A stretch of 59,836 bases of DNA from Darksidea phi (GCA_030770425.1 JASJFT010000255.1:1-59836), one strand, 5' to 3'. Shown: positions 1 to 13,926, numbered from the stretch's first letter. Numbers and translations: made by a program. Notes: generated by a model not told the origin, from the sequence alone.

Positions 1-105
1 CATTGTCACGTGATGTTGGATCACTGACTAAGCCCTTGTCTTGGCTTCCAACCTTCTCGGGATACCCCGCATCCTGTGATTCGCGTAGGGTTGTAACATA
101 GAATA
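1..105. other. Normal-composition left edge
   Basis: This short stretch contains ordinary CpA and TpG dinucleotides (for example CACGTGATGTTGGATCAC). At about position 105 the composition switches abruptly to the CpA/TpG-free AT-rich state. It may be the end of a less mutated repeat or of unique sequence. No gene is visible. Confidence 0.6.
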
Positions 106-1379
106 AAATCTTATTTTATACTATTTATTATAAATTATAATTATAAAGTATAAAAGACTCTTTTTAATATTAGTTATTAGATATATTTATTTATATATAT
201 AGTAGAGTTAGAAAAGCTTTTATAAGAGAATTATATTATACTACCCTTTAAAGACTTTATTATAATAGATAAGAATATTTTTTAAAAAAATAGTATATTT
301 ATCTCTAGTCTTCTAGAGGTTAAAATAAGACTTTAATATCTTTATAAGATTATTTATATTCTTTTATCTTATATATTATATATATAGAATTATAAACTAT
401 TAATCTAGAAACTTATTAATAAAAGCTACTATTATAGAGATTAAAGATATATTAGAAAAGAAGCTAGATAAGAGATATATAATATCGATACTAATAATTA
501 TTATCTTATTCTAGTCGATAATACTAAGATTCTTATTCTTTATAATTTAATTAATACTATTAAGCTTAAGATTAAACTTTAAAGTAATATTAGCTATATA
601 TTAATTATAGCTATAATCTTTAGCTAGTTTAAAGCTTACGAAATAGATTATATAAATATTATAATCTTTATTAATAAGTATCTTAATATATATATATAAT
701 AGTATATTAGTCTTAGATAGAATAATTAAAAAAAAATCTAAAGCTTTAGTAGTATACTATAAGATTAGACCGATTATAAGATTATCTAAATACTAAAGCT
801 AAAGGTATTAATTTAGAAATAATAGAGTAGTATTAATATTAATTTTTCTTAAGACTTAATAGAACTTATTTATTATAGTCCCTAGGCTCTACTAGTTAAA
901 GAAGTCTTATAGTCGAGAAAGTAAGATTATTAAATATAACTATTTAGTAAGTAAAGTACTAGTATTAAATTTAATATTAATTATATTCTAACTACTAAAG
1001 TATAGATTAGTAGTCTTATTATCCTTATAGATAATCTTCTAGCTAGTAAGAATATAACTAGGGACTTTAATAAGTCCTAGTATAATTCTAAGACTAAAAG
1101 AATACTAAATAACGTTAGTATACTATATTTAAATATAAGAGTAAAGACTTACTAAAGGTATATTAGATTTCTTATTAAAACCTATAGTCTATACGCCCTT
1201 CTCTAAAATTAAGGCTATATTATCCTACGACTTTCGGATAGTATAGTAAATTATCTACTATATTTAGATAGCGTTAAGCTTTAACTTAGAGAGCTAATCT
1301 AGGAAGATAATATAGACTTCTATTAAGAGATATATTAGATTCTTATAATTACTATAATTAATTAATAAGAGTTTAGAAT

Positions 1380-1750
1380 ATTATAGGGCTTAAGTATATA
1401 CTAAGTAACGTAGACGTAAAGAGAAATAATATAGATATAAAGAGGAATAACGTAGATATAAAGAGGAATAATATAAATATAAAATAGTAAAGTAGATATA
1501 GAATAGAACTAAAGAAAAAATATATAAGATAACTCTTTTAGAGTTTCTTAATATCTACTATAATTATCTCTACGTCGGTCTTATCGTCTAGACTAATATA
1601 ATCTTATTAACTTAGGATAATCTTATAAATATAATTAATAAGCTTTAATTTAAAAAGCTTATTTTATAAAAGAATTTCCTAGTATAATAGATAGAGATCT
1701 AGGACGTACTTAGATATATATATATAATATATCTATAGTTTTAATCCTTC
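1380..1750 (+). pseudogene. Relic of a coiled-coil fungal protein gene
   Basis: With TAA/TAG read as former Gln/Trp codons, one plus-strand frame stays open. It begins with charged heptads of the type Q-R-R-x-K-E-E, followed by a conserved-looking stretch around LLEF and then GLIV, and ends near 1,750. This resembles the segment of some multicopy fungal proteins in which an Arg/Glu-rich coiled coil precedes an EFLDACH-like and GDPAN-like stretch, but I recall that family only by appearance and cannot name it. The frame is lost downstream, so a frameshift is likely. The stretches 106-1,380 and 1,750-4,100 show nothing else I recognise. Confidence 0.35.
1406..1483 (+). repeat. 21-bp tandem repeat (heptad coiled coil)
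   Basis: Three full copies and one partial copy of a 21-bp unit (TAA CGT/TAT AGA CGT/TAT AAA GAG GAA). One unit equals seven codons, so the repeat is the DNA form of a heptad coiled coil in the surrounding relic gene. Confidence 0.7.
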
Positions 1751-4104
1751 TACTATATATTATATTCGTATTCTAGAACTTAGTAGTCTACTAGGGAATA
1801 ATTATTATAGGACGAGATATAGTATATATCTTAAATAATCTAACTTAAAATTATATTTAGGTACTATTATCTTTATAAGATTAATAATAGCTATAAGTAG
1901 AAATAAGCGAGATTAGAAATCTAGATTATTATCTTATACCCTATAGTACCCTTTCTACGTTAATAGTCTTAGGGATACTAAAAATTATACCTTAATTATA
2001 TAGTATATCTTCTTAACTACTTACTACTTTATTAATATATTAGTATTACTAATTACTAAATATTTATTATATAGAATATTATACTTTAAATAACCTCTTA
2101 ATACTTCTTATAAAATAGCTTCGTTAGAGTTCCTTTATTATAAGATATTTACTAAAAATTTATAAACTTATTAGTATTCTTTTAGAAAATATTTAGATTA
2201 TAATTAGTCTAATTAGAAATAGATAGGATTAACTTCTAACTATACTTTTTTATACTAGTAAATAATCTAAAATAAGTATAATTATCTATATTACCTACTA
2301 CCGTTTTTATTTTCTTAACGATAATATTATTCTAGCTATAGGTATTATCTAAATTATTAAGATCTAGGATATTATAGTTAAGAGTATATATAAACTAATT
2401 ATAAAATTAAAAGAGCTATAAAAAAATAAATCTATAGGGGTTTATATACCTCGTATAGTAATATAATTATTAGACTATTTTTAAATATATTAATAGTACT
2501 AATCTCTATAATCTAGTTTATATTTATATAGTCTATAATTATCTATAGTTTAGTTATACTATTTCTAGTCCCCTTATAAAAGCTCTTATAAAGCTATTAT
2601 ATAGATTAATTATACTTAAGATATATATAACTTAGTAGATATTAAGTAAATATATAGTTATAATTATTTATAGATTTTTATAGCCTCGTAAATAAGCTTC
2701 TTCTAGAATATTAAACTTAGGGAGTTCTAGTCCTATTAGAGTATAGATAAATTCTTAAGCTTTTAGCTTTATAATATACTAGAGTATAATATTAGATATA
2801 TAACTATATAGATTATTAGTAATAGAAAAAAGTAAAGTTTATAACTAGATAAGTAATACTAATTACCTCCTTTAAAATATCTAATAGGGTTAATATAAAA
2901 TAAAGTAATACCTAGTTAGATAAATTAATATCTCTAAAGTACGTTTAACTTAGAAAGACTACCTTAAGAGATTTAGAATATACCTCGCCTATACTAGCTT
3001 TATCTTACTTTACTACTAATAAATATATATAATATATAAGACTTTAGTAATAACGTAAAATTATAACTATTTATATAGTTAAAAGATAATTAATTTACTT
3101 TATATTATTCCTTATCTAGTTATCTAAAGTCTTTTTCTATTTTACGTTACTATTATAGTAAATTCTAATATCTAAGCTATATAGATCTATAGTCTTCTTA
3201 AGATTTCTAATCTCTCTTATAATATCTAAGCTTTTAAATTAATAGACTTTTATTATAGATTATAATAAAACGTATCTTTAATCTTATTCTATATTTTAAT
3301 ATTAAATAGCTTAGTACTATAAATTCGCTTAAATACTCTTTAGGTACTAGGATTATTAGAATCTATCTAATCTATAATACTCTTACTAGCTTTTATAGTT
3401 TCTTTTAATCTAGTTTTCTAGTAGCTTAAATTCTTATATATCTTATTTATCTCTTTTATAATATTAGTACTTATATATCTTAGTTAACGTAATATAATAC
3501 TTATATAATATTTTAGTATAGAATATACTAGGGGCTAAAGTAGATAGAAAGAGGAGGTTATAGTAATATATAATAGATAATTTTAATAGTTTATAAGTAA
3601 GAGTTAATTAGACGATTAATTTTAGAAAGTATAGAATTATTAGAATAAGCTTATAGTATATATAAGTAAGTTAGATAATAGATTAATTAAATATAGATAC
3701 TTTAAGTAGGATAATAATAACTTTATTTAATATTTAATAAGGCGATTAATACTAATATATTCTTATAGTCTAGTTTATTATAATAAGACGCTCTATTTAC
3801 TCTACTATAGAGCTATAAGCCTTTACTAACTAACTAAATTAATTTTAATAGTAATTAAAAAAAAATAGATAACTATAAGTAACTAAGATACGATTCCTTC
3901 TAGTAATAGAGAAGTAAAATTACCTAATCTTTTGTAAACGAGAATTAGAATACGGAGCGAGTTAATTGTAAATTAAAGGAAATTAATTTAGATATAAGTC
4001 TAATATTTAAAGTTTAATAATAAATATATAAGCTACGAGGTAAGTATTTTACGATAAAAGCTTTAGATTACTAGCTATCGCCTATTATATAGTACTAAAC
4101 GCCT

Positions 4105-4256
4105 ATTCTATAGCCTATAGCCCTAGTTAGCTAATACCTAGACTAATACCTAAGGAACTAAATATAACCTATATAGACTTATTCTATAGCCTATAGCCCT
4201 AGTTAGCTAATACCTAGACTAATACCTAAGGAATAAAATATAACCTATATAGACTA
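4105..4256. repeat. Tandem duplication, 2 x 76 bp
   Basis: The unit starting ATTCTATAGCCTATAGCCC at 4,105 is repeated at 4,181 with very few differences. Each copy carries GCTAATACCTAGACTAATAC, related to the motif that is dispersed through 4-15 kb. Confidence 0.8.
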
Positions 4257-4990
4257 ATAGCTAAACTAGTCTATATCTCGTAGCCTTAAACGCCTAAACC
4301 TACTTGTTTATTACTCCCTTCTAGTATATATTAACCGGCTTAAACTACTATCTAAGAGTAGATACGACTTAGAAAGTAGAACGAATATCCTTCTATATAA
4401 TAGTTATACGCTTAGCGTAAATAGCTATAAGATTCGTAGCTATAGAAAAGTTAGTCTAATACTAGGACTAATACTATATTATAACTATACCTTCTAAAAT
4501 AGTAATAAGATAGGCTTTAGTAGTAGTATAAAGGACGTCGAAAGCCCTAGCCTAAAATTATAGGTTATTACTACCTCTTACGTCCCTAGTAATCTCGCGT
4601 ATAAGGCGGCCAAGCGTTATATAGGGAATAATAAATCTAGTAGCCTTTTAAAAGTACTAAATCTCTTAAAGAGCCCTTACTATATATTTAATTAGTATTA
4701 ATAGATAAGAAGTAAAAGTAACTAATACTTACTACTACGCGGTCGACCCTAACGGGACTTATTACTAATACTATAAAAAATAGGGGCTCTAATATAATTA
4801 AAAGCGTAGTTATACTTTTTATACTTAGGCTAAGTATCTTCGTTAGACTACTTATTACTAGTAGGGGCTTTACTAGCTTTCTTAGTACCCTTACGTAGCT
4901 TCTTAAGCGGCTTATTACGTAGCTACTTCGTAGTAGTAGACTTATTAATAGTAGTAGGCCTTTTATATAGCTACTTACTACTTACCCCTA

Positions 4991-6522
4991 TTAAAGTTAG
5001 TAAAGAACTAATACTAAGGCTAATACCTTACTTATAGAGATAGCTAGCGTTTTACGTAGCTACTTACTACTCGCCCCTATTAAAGTTAGTAAAGGATTAA
5101 TACTAAGGCTAATACCTTACTTATAGAGATAGTAGGTTATTATATTATATTTATCCTAGTAATCTCGAAGGTACTATTGGATACGTAATTACTCTTAGAC
5201 GTATCGAGAAGATTAGACTCTAGGATAAGATCTAGAGAGGTACCGTCCTATTCTTTACCTTCGACCTACCCTATTAAAGTTAATAAAGGACTAATACTAA
5301 GATTAATACCTTATCTAAAGTACGTCTAACTATTATTAAAGGCCTTATACGAGATAATTATCTACTATTATTAAAATAAGTAGCGTCCCCTACTAAAGTT
5401 AGTAAAGGACTAATACTAAGACTAATACCTTACTCGTAGTCTACGTAGCTATTATAAAAGGTCGGGTAGTAGATAATTATCTACTATTATTAGAATAAGT
5501 AACGTCCCCTACTAAAGTTAGTAAAGAACTAATACTAAGACTAATATCTTACTCGAAGTACGCGTAGCTTTTATAGAGGTTATAGTAGAAGCGGATTATT
5601 AATTATTTAAATTAGGACGCCCCGTAAATATCTAAACTAAAGAAGTTATATTATCCCCTTCTTAGTTATTAGTCCTCCTTACTAAAGTTAGTAAAGGACT
5701 AATACTAAGACTAATACCTTACTCGAAGTCTACCTAATAGTTATTAAAGGTCCGGTAGTAGATAATTATCCGCTATTATTAGAACGAGTACCGTCCCCTA
5801 CTAAAGTTAGTAAAGGACTAATACTAAGACTAATACCTTACTTATAGTCTACTAAGGTAGAAGACTAGAATATTATCTATTACCCTTATAAGTACTAAGA
5901 CCCTAACTAGTATAAGCGGACCTCGCTACTTTATTAGGACTAGACTATTCGCTTAGTTATCTACTATTATTAGAACGAGTATTATCCTCTTTTAAAGTTA
6001 GTAAAGGACTAATACTAAGATTAATACCTTACTCGTAGTCTACCTAGCTACTATAGAAGGTATAATACTAGATAATCGTCTACTAATATTATATATTTAA
6101 CCGTCCTAGTTATCGGAAGTAGTCCTCGCTTATTTAGTAGGACTAGATTGTTTACTTAGTTTAGTAGGACTAGATTGTTCGCTAAGTAAGATAGGAATAG
6201 AAATATTACTATCGGTAGCCTATATACTATATATTACTACTAAAATTAGTAGAGGGACTAATACTAAGGCTAATATATACCTATACGCTTAGCTATAATA
6301 GATAGAAGTAGGTTAATAATATCTACTCTAGTAGGTAGTAGTAGGTTAGGGGGGTCTACTCTAGTAGGTAGTAGTAGGTTAGAGGGGTCTACGCCGCGGT
6401 TCTAGCTATTAGTAAAGGGATTATTTAAACGTAGTTAAAGCTTAGGTAGCTTAGGGCTTACTAATATTATTCTCGCTATAGAAAGTTAGTAGATAACTAA
6501 TACTAAGGCTAATACCTTACTC
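4991..6522. repeat. Array of about 42-bp motifs, modal spacing about 120 bp
   Basis: Ten copies of a motif running from TAAAGTTAGTAAAGG into CTAATACTAAGACTAATACC lie at about 4,991, 5,080, 5,273, 5,391, 5,511, 5,681, 5,800, 5,991, 6,240 and 6,481. Several are 118-120 bp apart, with a shared ATAATTATCTACTATTATTA segment between them; others are about 170-250 bp apart. A 120-bp unit keeps frame (40 codons), so it could be the relic of a repeat protein. It could also be non-coding satellite-like DNA. Function is unknown. Confidence 0.75.
6322..6387. repeat. Tandem duplication, 2 x 33 bp
   Basis: TCTACTCTAGTAGGTAGTAG and its continuation are repeated directly at 6,322 and 6,355 with one or two changes. 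The copies sit inside the larger repeat region. Confidence 0.7.
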
Positions 6523-6655
6523 TTAGCGGCCTTAGAGAGTAGTTTACCTATAACTATAATAGCGAGTTCTTAATAATCTAGTAGGAAAGCGATAAAAGGT
6601 TTATAGAAGCGGGGGCTAGGTAGATATATATATAGAGTAAAATAATATAATATTA

Positions 6656-7183
6656 CGTAACTAGTAGTAGGCTAGTAGTAAAAGTTAAAAGTAAAGTAAA
6701 AGAACCGAAGCCTTTAAAAGTAAAGTTAAAATCCTATTAGCTAGTATTTTAATTCGTAGAAGGAGGCCGTAGTATTAGTTACGGTATTAGGCCCTTATAT
6801 AAAATCTTATTTTAATCGTAATTTAGTAAAAAATTTAAATACGACGGTACTATTAACGGAGATATAGTAGCTATTAAAAATTATAAAAACTTACTAGTAG
6901 TATTTACTACTTACCGCGATTACGTAACTAGTTATTAGTTAGTAATAGAAGTAAAAGAACTAAAGCCCTTAAAAGTAAAGTTAAAATCCTACTAGCTAGT
7001 ATTTCGAATTATAGAAGAAAGCTACGGTATTAGTCGCGGTATTAGGCCCTTAGGTAAAATCTTATTTTAATCGTAATTTAGTAAAAAATTTAAATACGAC
7101 GGTACTATAGACGGAGATATAGTAGCTATTAAAAATTATAGAAACTTACTAGTAGTATTTACTACTTACCGCGATTACTAAGT
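6656..7183. repeat. Tandem duplication, 2 x about 256 bp
   Basis: A unit of about 256 bp occurs twice in a row. Landmarks are AGAACCGAAGCC at 6,701 against AGAACTAAAGCC at 6,956, GGTATTAGGCCCTT at about 6,783 against 7,039, and TTACTACTTACCGCGATTAC ending both copies. Most differences are transitions. From here to 9.4 kb I see no recognisable gene, only scattered copies of the dispersed motif. Confidence 0.8.
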
Positions 7184-9399
7184 AGCTTTACTATAGGCTT
7201 TACTACTAACTAGTATAAATATAGCTATAGGTAAATAATTCTAAATATTTATTCCTAAACTTCGATAATAATATATACTACCGTTATATCTAATATTAGC
7301 CTTTCGCGACTATATATTATTGGCTACTAGACTAATACTAAGACTAATACCCTTTACTATAGTCGATTAAAAGAAGTATAAGGCTAATACTAAATACTTT
7401 CTAAATAAGAATACTAAGAAGAACCTATAAGCGTACGATAAAGCTATAGGTAAATAATTTTAGTTAATTAAAGATAAGAATACGACTAATAAGTACTATA
7501 CGACTATATAGAAGAAATTCTAACTATTAGTCGCCTATATTATTAATAGAATGTTGAGTCTATTTAAGAAAGAGAAAATCGAAAGCTAACTACGTTTATA
7601 GTTTAAGAATATTACTATTATATAGTAGTAAATAAGATATTAGCCTCGATATTAGTCTATACTAACTATCTATAGATTTAGCTCGGGATTATATTTTACG
7701 TAGTAAGCCGTAGCCCGTACCTAGTTTAGAGATATTAATATATAGATATAAAAAACCTATTATAGTTACTAAGATATTATATTTTAGCTTAATAATAAGT
7801 ATATACCGCCTATATTTATCTATAGTATAGCGAAAGAGCTATATACCTATAGAGATAATAGAGCCCTTCTAAACTCGTCCCCTATACTAGTCGACGAAGA
7901 TAATAGTAACTAAAACTATACCTCTAGTAACTCGGATAATAATTTACCTAAAGAGGTAGTTTAGTATTTCTACTAGTTTAATTAGGATATATTAACTATT
8001 TTATAACTTAGCTACTAGCGGTTCCTATAAGGATTTTAGTAATTAGCTATTATTAGAGCGTACTAGAAAATTATCGCTCTTAAGACTAAAACCTTTATAG
8101 TATATATCCTATATATATCGTCTAGGGCTTTTAGTATAAGTTTATCTACTTAATAGACTAATATTTATACTAATACCTAATAGGTATACGTAAATAGTAT
8201 TTAGCCTAGAATTAGTTAACCCCTTCTTATTATAAGTTCTATATATTATATTAAATAGGCTAATACTAATACTAATACCTTATAGGTATATAAAAATATA
8301 TTACGATCCCCTCTCTATAATATAGCTAGTAATTCTATATTAAAGGACGTAAGTTTTTTTAGGGTATACTATTAGTATAGTAATACTAATAGTAACTATA
8401 GCGCGAAGCCTACTTCGAAGTACGGTTTCCTTACTACGTAATACGGTTTCGTTCCTGAAAATAGACTATAGCTCTACTAGTAGTGTACTTACGACTATTA
8501 CGAGTAAATAAGGTATTAGTCTTAGTATTAGTCTAGTCTTATTAATAACTATAGCCGTTGGCTATTAAAGAGATAGCTACTTATTATAATTATAAGAAAG
8601 AAATAACTATCGACGAGAAGACCGGCCTTCTACTTTCGCTATTCTAGGTACTATTTTCGCGTATAGAGTATACTATCTTAGCTCTTATCTTCCTATACTA
8701 AGGCTATAGGAGGTTTCTAAGCTATAAAATTAAGCTAGTAAGAGACGAAGAGGTACTTAAACTACTAGGGCTCTTCGAAGGTACTTTTACTTCTATATTT
8801 CTAAAGTCCTATATAAGGGATTATAAGTTATCGATAGTTAAGTTAATTCTCTCTATAATTTATAATACTACTAATTATATCTTATAAGATATAATACTAT
8901 AGATTATACTTCTAGACGGAGAGGAGTAGAACGTACAAGTAGATAAAGATAGCGATATTTAGATAGTAGGAATCTAGATAGGGTATAATCTAGTATTAGT
9001 CTAGGTATTAGGCTATAAGTAATTATTAGAGTATAGTAATATTATATTCGAAGGTATATAGATATAGTATTAATATAGATATTAGTCTAGTTAATAATAG
9101 AGTTTATATTTACGGACTAAAATAGAGTATCCTTAATATAAACGTACTACCGACCCCTTCTAGTCTTATCTACCTTTCTACGCGTATATATCTTACTTTT
9201 TAGCTACTTTAAACGCTAAAAAGGAAAACTATCCTTTAATATTATACCCTCTAACGTCTTTATTCGCGAAAGTATAATATATATTAGCCTAGGAGTATAA
9301 TTCTAATCCCCGCTAATATAAACTACTACCTTTTCTAAACTTAGGCCCTAAGACTTATAAACTATAATAGCCTAAGTAGATACTAAAGGAAACTAAACC

Positions 9400-12300
9400 C
9401 GAGTATAAATTACCTAGTCTAGTATAAACTCTCTACTAATAGTAAAGACTAATACTACGATCCGACTATTATTTATTAAATAAAGCCTAGGACCTATATA
9501 TCTATTAAATATGACTAGAATTATAAGAGGTATTATATCCTTATAATTATCGACGTTTATACCCTAAATAATATTAATAATAGTCCTAGTAGTACTATTT
9601 ACTAAGCCTTTCTTTATCTAGATATTTTTAAGAAGTATTACCTACCTACCAATATAGAGGGGAAGCTCGCTAGAAAGGTTACTACTATCTTCTAGGGGTA
9701 CTATAGCTACCCGTAGGTTCTCGTAAAACGCCCTTATTATAACTACTAGTTAGCCTAAATCCTATATATAACGATAATTAATCTAGCTAACCTTACGCCT
9801 CTTAGTATAGATTCGTATAGTACTACTAAAGGAATCTCGTTTAACCGGGGAAAGTACTATATAATATTAAGTTATAAGTAGAATCTAGTTAGCTTACCTT
9901 AGTTCTTTAATATAAATACGTATAAGAGCTTCCTAAAAAGCTATCTATATATTATCTTATTACCGTATAATAACGTCTAAGATAATTATATAGCGAAATT
10001 TAAGATAAAGAGCTCGACCTTTAGTATTAGTAAGATTCGAAGTACGGAAGTTATTAAATAATAGCCTACGCGCGACTAGAGGGAGTTAATAAAAGTCTTT
10101 AGCTAATATAATATTTACTTCGATAAAAGGAAGTAACCGTTAATCTAGCTAAATCTTATAATATCGTATATATATCTAGGAGAGAACGTTTAGACTAACT
10201 ATAGATTTCTTATTAATAATAATATATTAGATATCCTTAAACGACGCTTAGATCTACTAAAGAGTAGCGGGTACTAATAAAGAGAGATTACTACCCTATA
10301 GTTAGATTAGGATCCGGAATATAGAATTAATTATTCTCCCTAATATAAGAAAGGCCGCTATACCGGTTAGTATATAACGAGTAATAGGGGGTCCCTTACT
10401 AAGGGCCTCTACGGTCTCTATTAGGGCGGCTAACGTTACCTCTATTATATATATCTTACTAGTACTACCTATACTATCTAAGTTAATAAGGAGTTAAGGA
10501 GGAGAACTACCCCTTCGAAAAGCTACGTTGTAATTTACTAGTATGTCGTATAATAGCCGCTACTTAGACTAGAGGGTATTAGGTAAGGTATTAGTTTAGA
10601 TAACCTAATTAATAGGATAGAAGTACTTCTAATCCTTCTAATAATATAATAGGTCGAGTCCGTATATATCTTTATAAATAAGATTATCCTAGTCTTTTAC
10701 TCAATTAATAGGCCGGTCTCTAATATTATCGTCGTCTATAATAAATCCTTATAAACCTAGGCGCCTCGTCGTTAGCTCGTTAAAAGAAGAGTTATCCTCT
10801 AAATCTATATTTTCCTACTTAGAATTCTCTTCTTTAACCTCTAATTCTATAGGCCTATAACGAGCGTTAGGAATATATATATACGAAGCTTTATACTTAT
10901 AGTAGGCTTCTATATAGATAGTAAAATCCTTACTATTAATACGCTTAATATCCTTAATTAAACGGAAAGAATAATAAAGTATTAGTATAACGCGAGTAAA
11001 GTCTTTAGTATATACTATAGGCGAATAGAGAGAATAGTACTTTAAGATATATAGCTTTACTCGAGCTCGGTACTTAAAAGGCGGATAATAGGTATAATAA
11101 AGGAGAAAGTTAAGATAGTTAACCCCCTTAAGTATAGCTAGTCGCTCTTTATATTTAGTAAAGAGTAACCGGCTTTACTAAAAAGGAACTTGGTCGTCGC
11201 TATTGTCTTTAGGAGTATTAGCTACCTCTTACTACTAATTTCGAAAGATAAAAGTAGTTAGATACTCTATCTTAGGGCGATAATTAACGTTAACTACTAC
11301 CTAAGAGTAGTAAACTAGGGGTAAGCTAAAGAGGATATAATAGACTTCCTAGGTACTATAGTCCTACTAGCCAATAGTCCTATTTAGGAGCTTAGAAGTA
11401 AAAGAGAAGAGCGTATTTTTATCGTTTAAATAAGGAAGAACTTAGGCTACTATCTCTTTATATAATAAAGTCGGTATTTCTCCCTTTATAGTATAAACCC
11501 CTATATACTCTATTACTCTAATAGTACTAGTATAGGGCTAGATATCTATATTCGTACGCTAGCTAAGGGCTATAACCTAGTTATATACGTTAAGCTAGGG
11601 ATAATTTCGGTAAGGTCGAAGATAAAGGTAGGTCTTTCTTAGGGTCTTTTCGAATTATAGACCCGAGTTAAGTAGCTATAATACGTTAAAGTAATAAACC
11701 TTCTATTTAGTTATCTTATTTTTCTTCTTATAATACGAATTCTAATAATAATAGAGATAGTAGTAAGTAAGAATAGAGGCTAGCTCTCTAAAGTTAAACG
11801 TTATCTACTTAAATAGTAACGATAATAGTAATCCGTCTTCTAGTATATCCTAAGTATCTAGTTTAGAGTAGATAGTATTAATATAATATTCCTAATATTA
11901 AGTAAGTCGGTTCCTTAAAAACTTAATACTCTAGCTATCTAGCTTATAGTCCGGGCTAGAAGTATAGTAATAGAAATAGAGACTATAATTATAAGTACTC
12001 CTACGTCCTTACTACTTATATTAATCCTATAAATTAACGACCTCGAACTTTAACTCGATAATATATTTTTTAAATAGCTCGAATTATCGATAGAACTAGT
12101 ATAATATAATATAAGAATAGTCCTAGATAAAGTCTTAGGTAAGTCGCGTACGCCGTATAGAAGTAGTAGTTTTCTACTCTTTAAACTAAGGTATAAACCG
12201 TAGTAGATTATATTAATAATAATTTATAGTAGAGTATATAATAAAGAGATATAGGGAGGATAGCTAGCGAACCTATAATATAGTTGGTATTAGTCTTAGT

Positions 12301-13870
12301 ATTAGTCTCTAATCTAGAGAGAGTTAAGATAGAATATACTATAGCCTTAAGATTTTTACCCTTCTATACCTAATATATACGAGATCCCTAAATTATAGTA
12401 GAGTAATAAATAATAGAATTAATTAGTCGTAGACTATTATTAGGGCTATTAAACGCGGCCCTAATATCCTCCGTAATAATAGGATTAACGTTTATTATAT
12501 AATTAATAAAGAAATTAACCTTAGTTATAGTCTACCTTCGTAGAAGGGTATTAAATATAGTAAATTAAAACCGAGAGTAGCGTATAAATCGCCTATTCTT
12601 ATAGTATATAATATAACGAATGTATATAAGATAGTCTATTATATACTACTAGGGTCGTATAAAATTAGTAGCGCTAGTTAGATAGAGGGTAGGAAAGGTA
12701 AGACTAAGAAGAGGCTTCTAATTATTAAACTTTATAATAGGCGTCCGGTAAATAGAACCTATAGTAAGATATACGACTTCTCTTCGACCCTATATTTACT
12801 AGTAGAGAGTCTTAAACTCCCCTATATCTAGAAGGAGATTAGGTATAGCTAATATATCTACCCCTATATCTTCGTTATTCGAGCTAGTAAGATCTAGACT
12901 ACTATAGTTAGACTTTATATTATTAATAGACTTCTTTAGTATAGGTTAACTTATATACGGTTTACTAGAATTAGTTAATAGAGGAGAGGACTCTATAGAA
13001 GTACTACTAGTATTAGATAAGATATTAGCTACGTTCCTAAGTAGGATAAATACGGCCTATATAAGTAGGGTACCTATAGAAGTATAGGATAGGTTAGAAT
13101 AGTCTACTTATATATTAGGCCTAGTACCTAGCGCTAAGTATAGTCTATCGTTATACTTAATCTTAATAAATTAATTATTAATAAACGTGTCTATAGGAAG
13201 CTATTAAATAGCGTTATAATTAATTTCGATATCGTAGTAACTAGGGTAATTATACTTTAAGAAGAATAGCTACTAAAGTATAGTTAATCGGCGTACCTTA
13301 AAGTCCTTCTTAAACTAACGGTCGATTATATCCCTATTATTATTATCTAATTAGGGTGGCTTAAGGATAATAATATCTAACTTAAAAGGTAAAAGAGGAA
13401 GCTTATAAAATATCCGACTAATATTTATAGTAAAATAGTAGATATAACCCCTATACTTCTACTATAAACTACGATACTACCGAATTTCTATAAAGACGTA
13501 TACTCGGGCTATTAGTATCTCCTCTACGTCCGTTAGAAGTAGAAGAGTAGTTAGTAATAGACTAGGGTCTATACTATTTATAGCCTCGTAAAGTAGAATC
13601 TAATTAGGGTCGTTAGAGTACTTAACTCTATTATTACGATATATTAGGTATTCGTAGTTATATACCCTAATCTAAAACTAACGACGATTATAGATAGTAT
13701 ATATCTATATCTACTCTTTATCTAACTCCTTATAAAACTTACTAATTAGGGCTTTATTTAAGTCCGATATTATTTAGTTATTTAGGTAGTCGTTCTTATC
13801 GAAGTCGATTTAGGGTAGAATAGGAGGGAGGTCGTATATATAAGATTCGGCTTTCCTAAAGTTATTAATA
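9400..13870 (-). pseudogene. Helitron replicase-helicase (RepHel), RIP-inactivated
   Basis: The minus-strand frame, with RIP stops ignored, reproduces a fungal Helitron protein in domain order. About 13,850-13,140 holds the DUF6570-like N-terminal region (SIDPSLLLTT..TDVEEILIARV). About 12,590-12,420 holds the Helitron_like_N block ending EDIRAAF. At 11,985-11,993 the HUH nuclease HxH is mutated to Tyr-Asn-Tyr. About 11,660-11,250 is the linker (IDIQPYTST, LNRTIG). At 10,455-10,478 is the PIF1 Walker A (GSTSK from GGTGK), then the Walker B-like FKDI..NKKS, and near 9,610-9,680 the helicase C-terminal IGR..LLKNI..KGLVN. Helitrons replicate by rolling circle. Frame changes once between about 12,290 and 12,230. 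One in-frame TGA at 10,701-10,703 fits CGA to TGA. The plus-strand frame that also looks open at 9,560-10,800 is antisense shadow. Ends of the element were not located. Confidence 0.85.
12286..12309 (-). repeat. Dispersed motif copy inside the Helitron ORF
   Basis: GGTATTAGTCTTAGTATTAG on the plus strand is the reverse complement of the 4.9-6.5 kb array motif. It lies exactly where the RepHel frame changes and where conserved residues are replaced by Thr/Asn repeats, so it looks inserted. Confidence 0.6.
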
Positions 13871-13926
13871 GTAAGGGTATATTTATTAGGACTAATACTA
13901 CGACTAATACCTACGTTATTACCCGA

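Noticed and set aside
4105..7183. CRISPR-like spaced repeats
   Set aside because: Repeat spacing is irregular, the spacers are themselves similar, and the organism is a fungus. These are tandem or dispersed eukaryotic repeats.
9561..10802. Long plus-strand frame interrupted only by TAA/TAG
   Set aside because: The minus strand of the same stretch reads as the PIF1 helicase part of the Helitron with conserved motifs. The plus frame is its antisense shadow, favoured by the lack of TGA in RIPped DNA.
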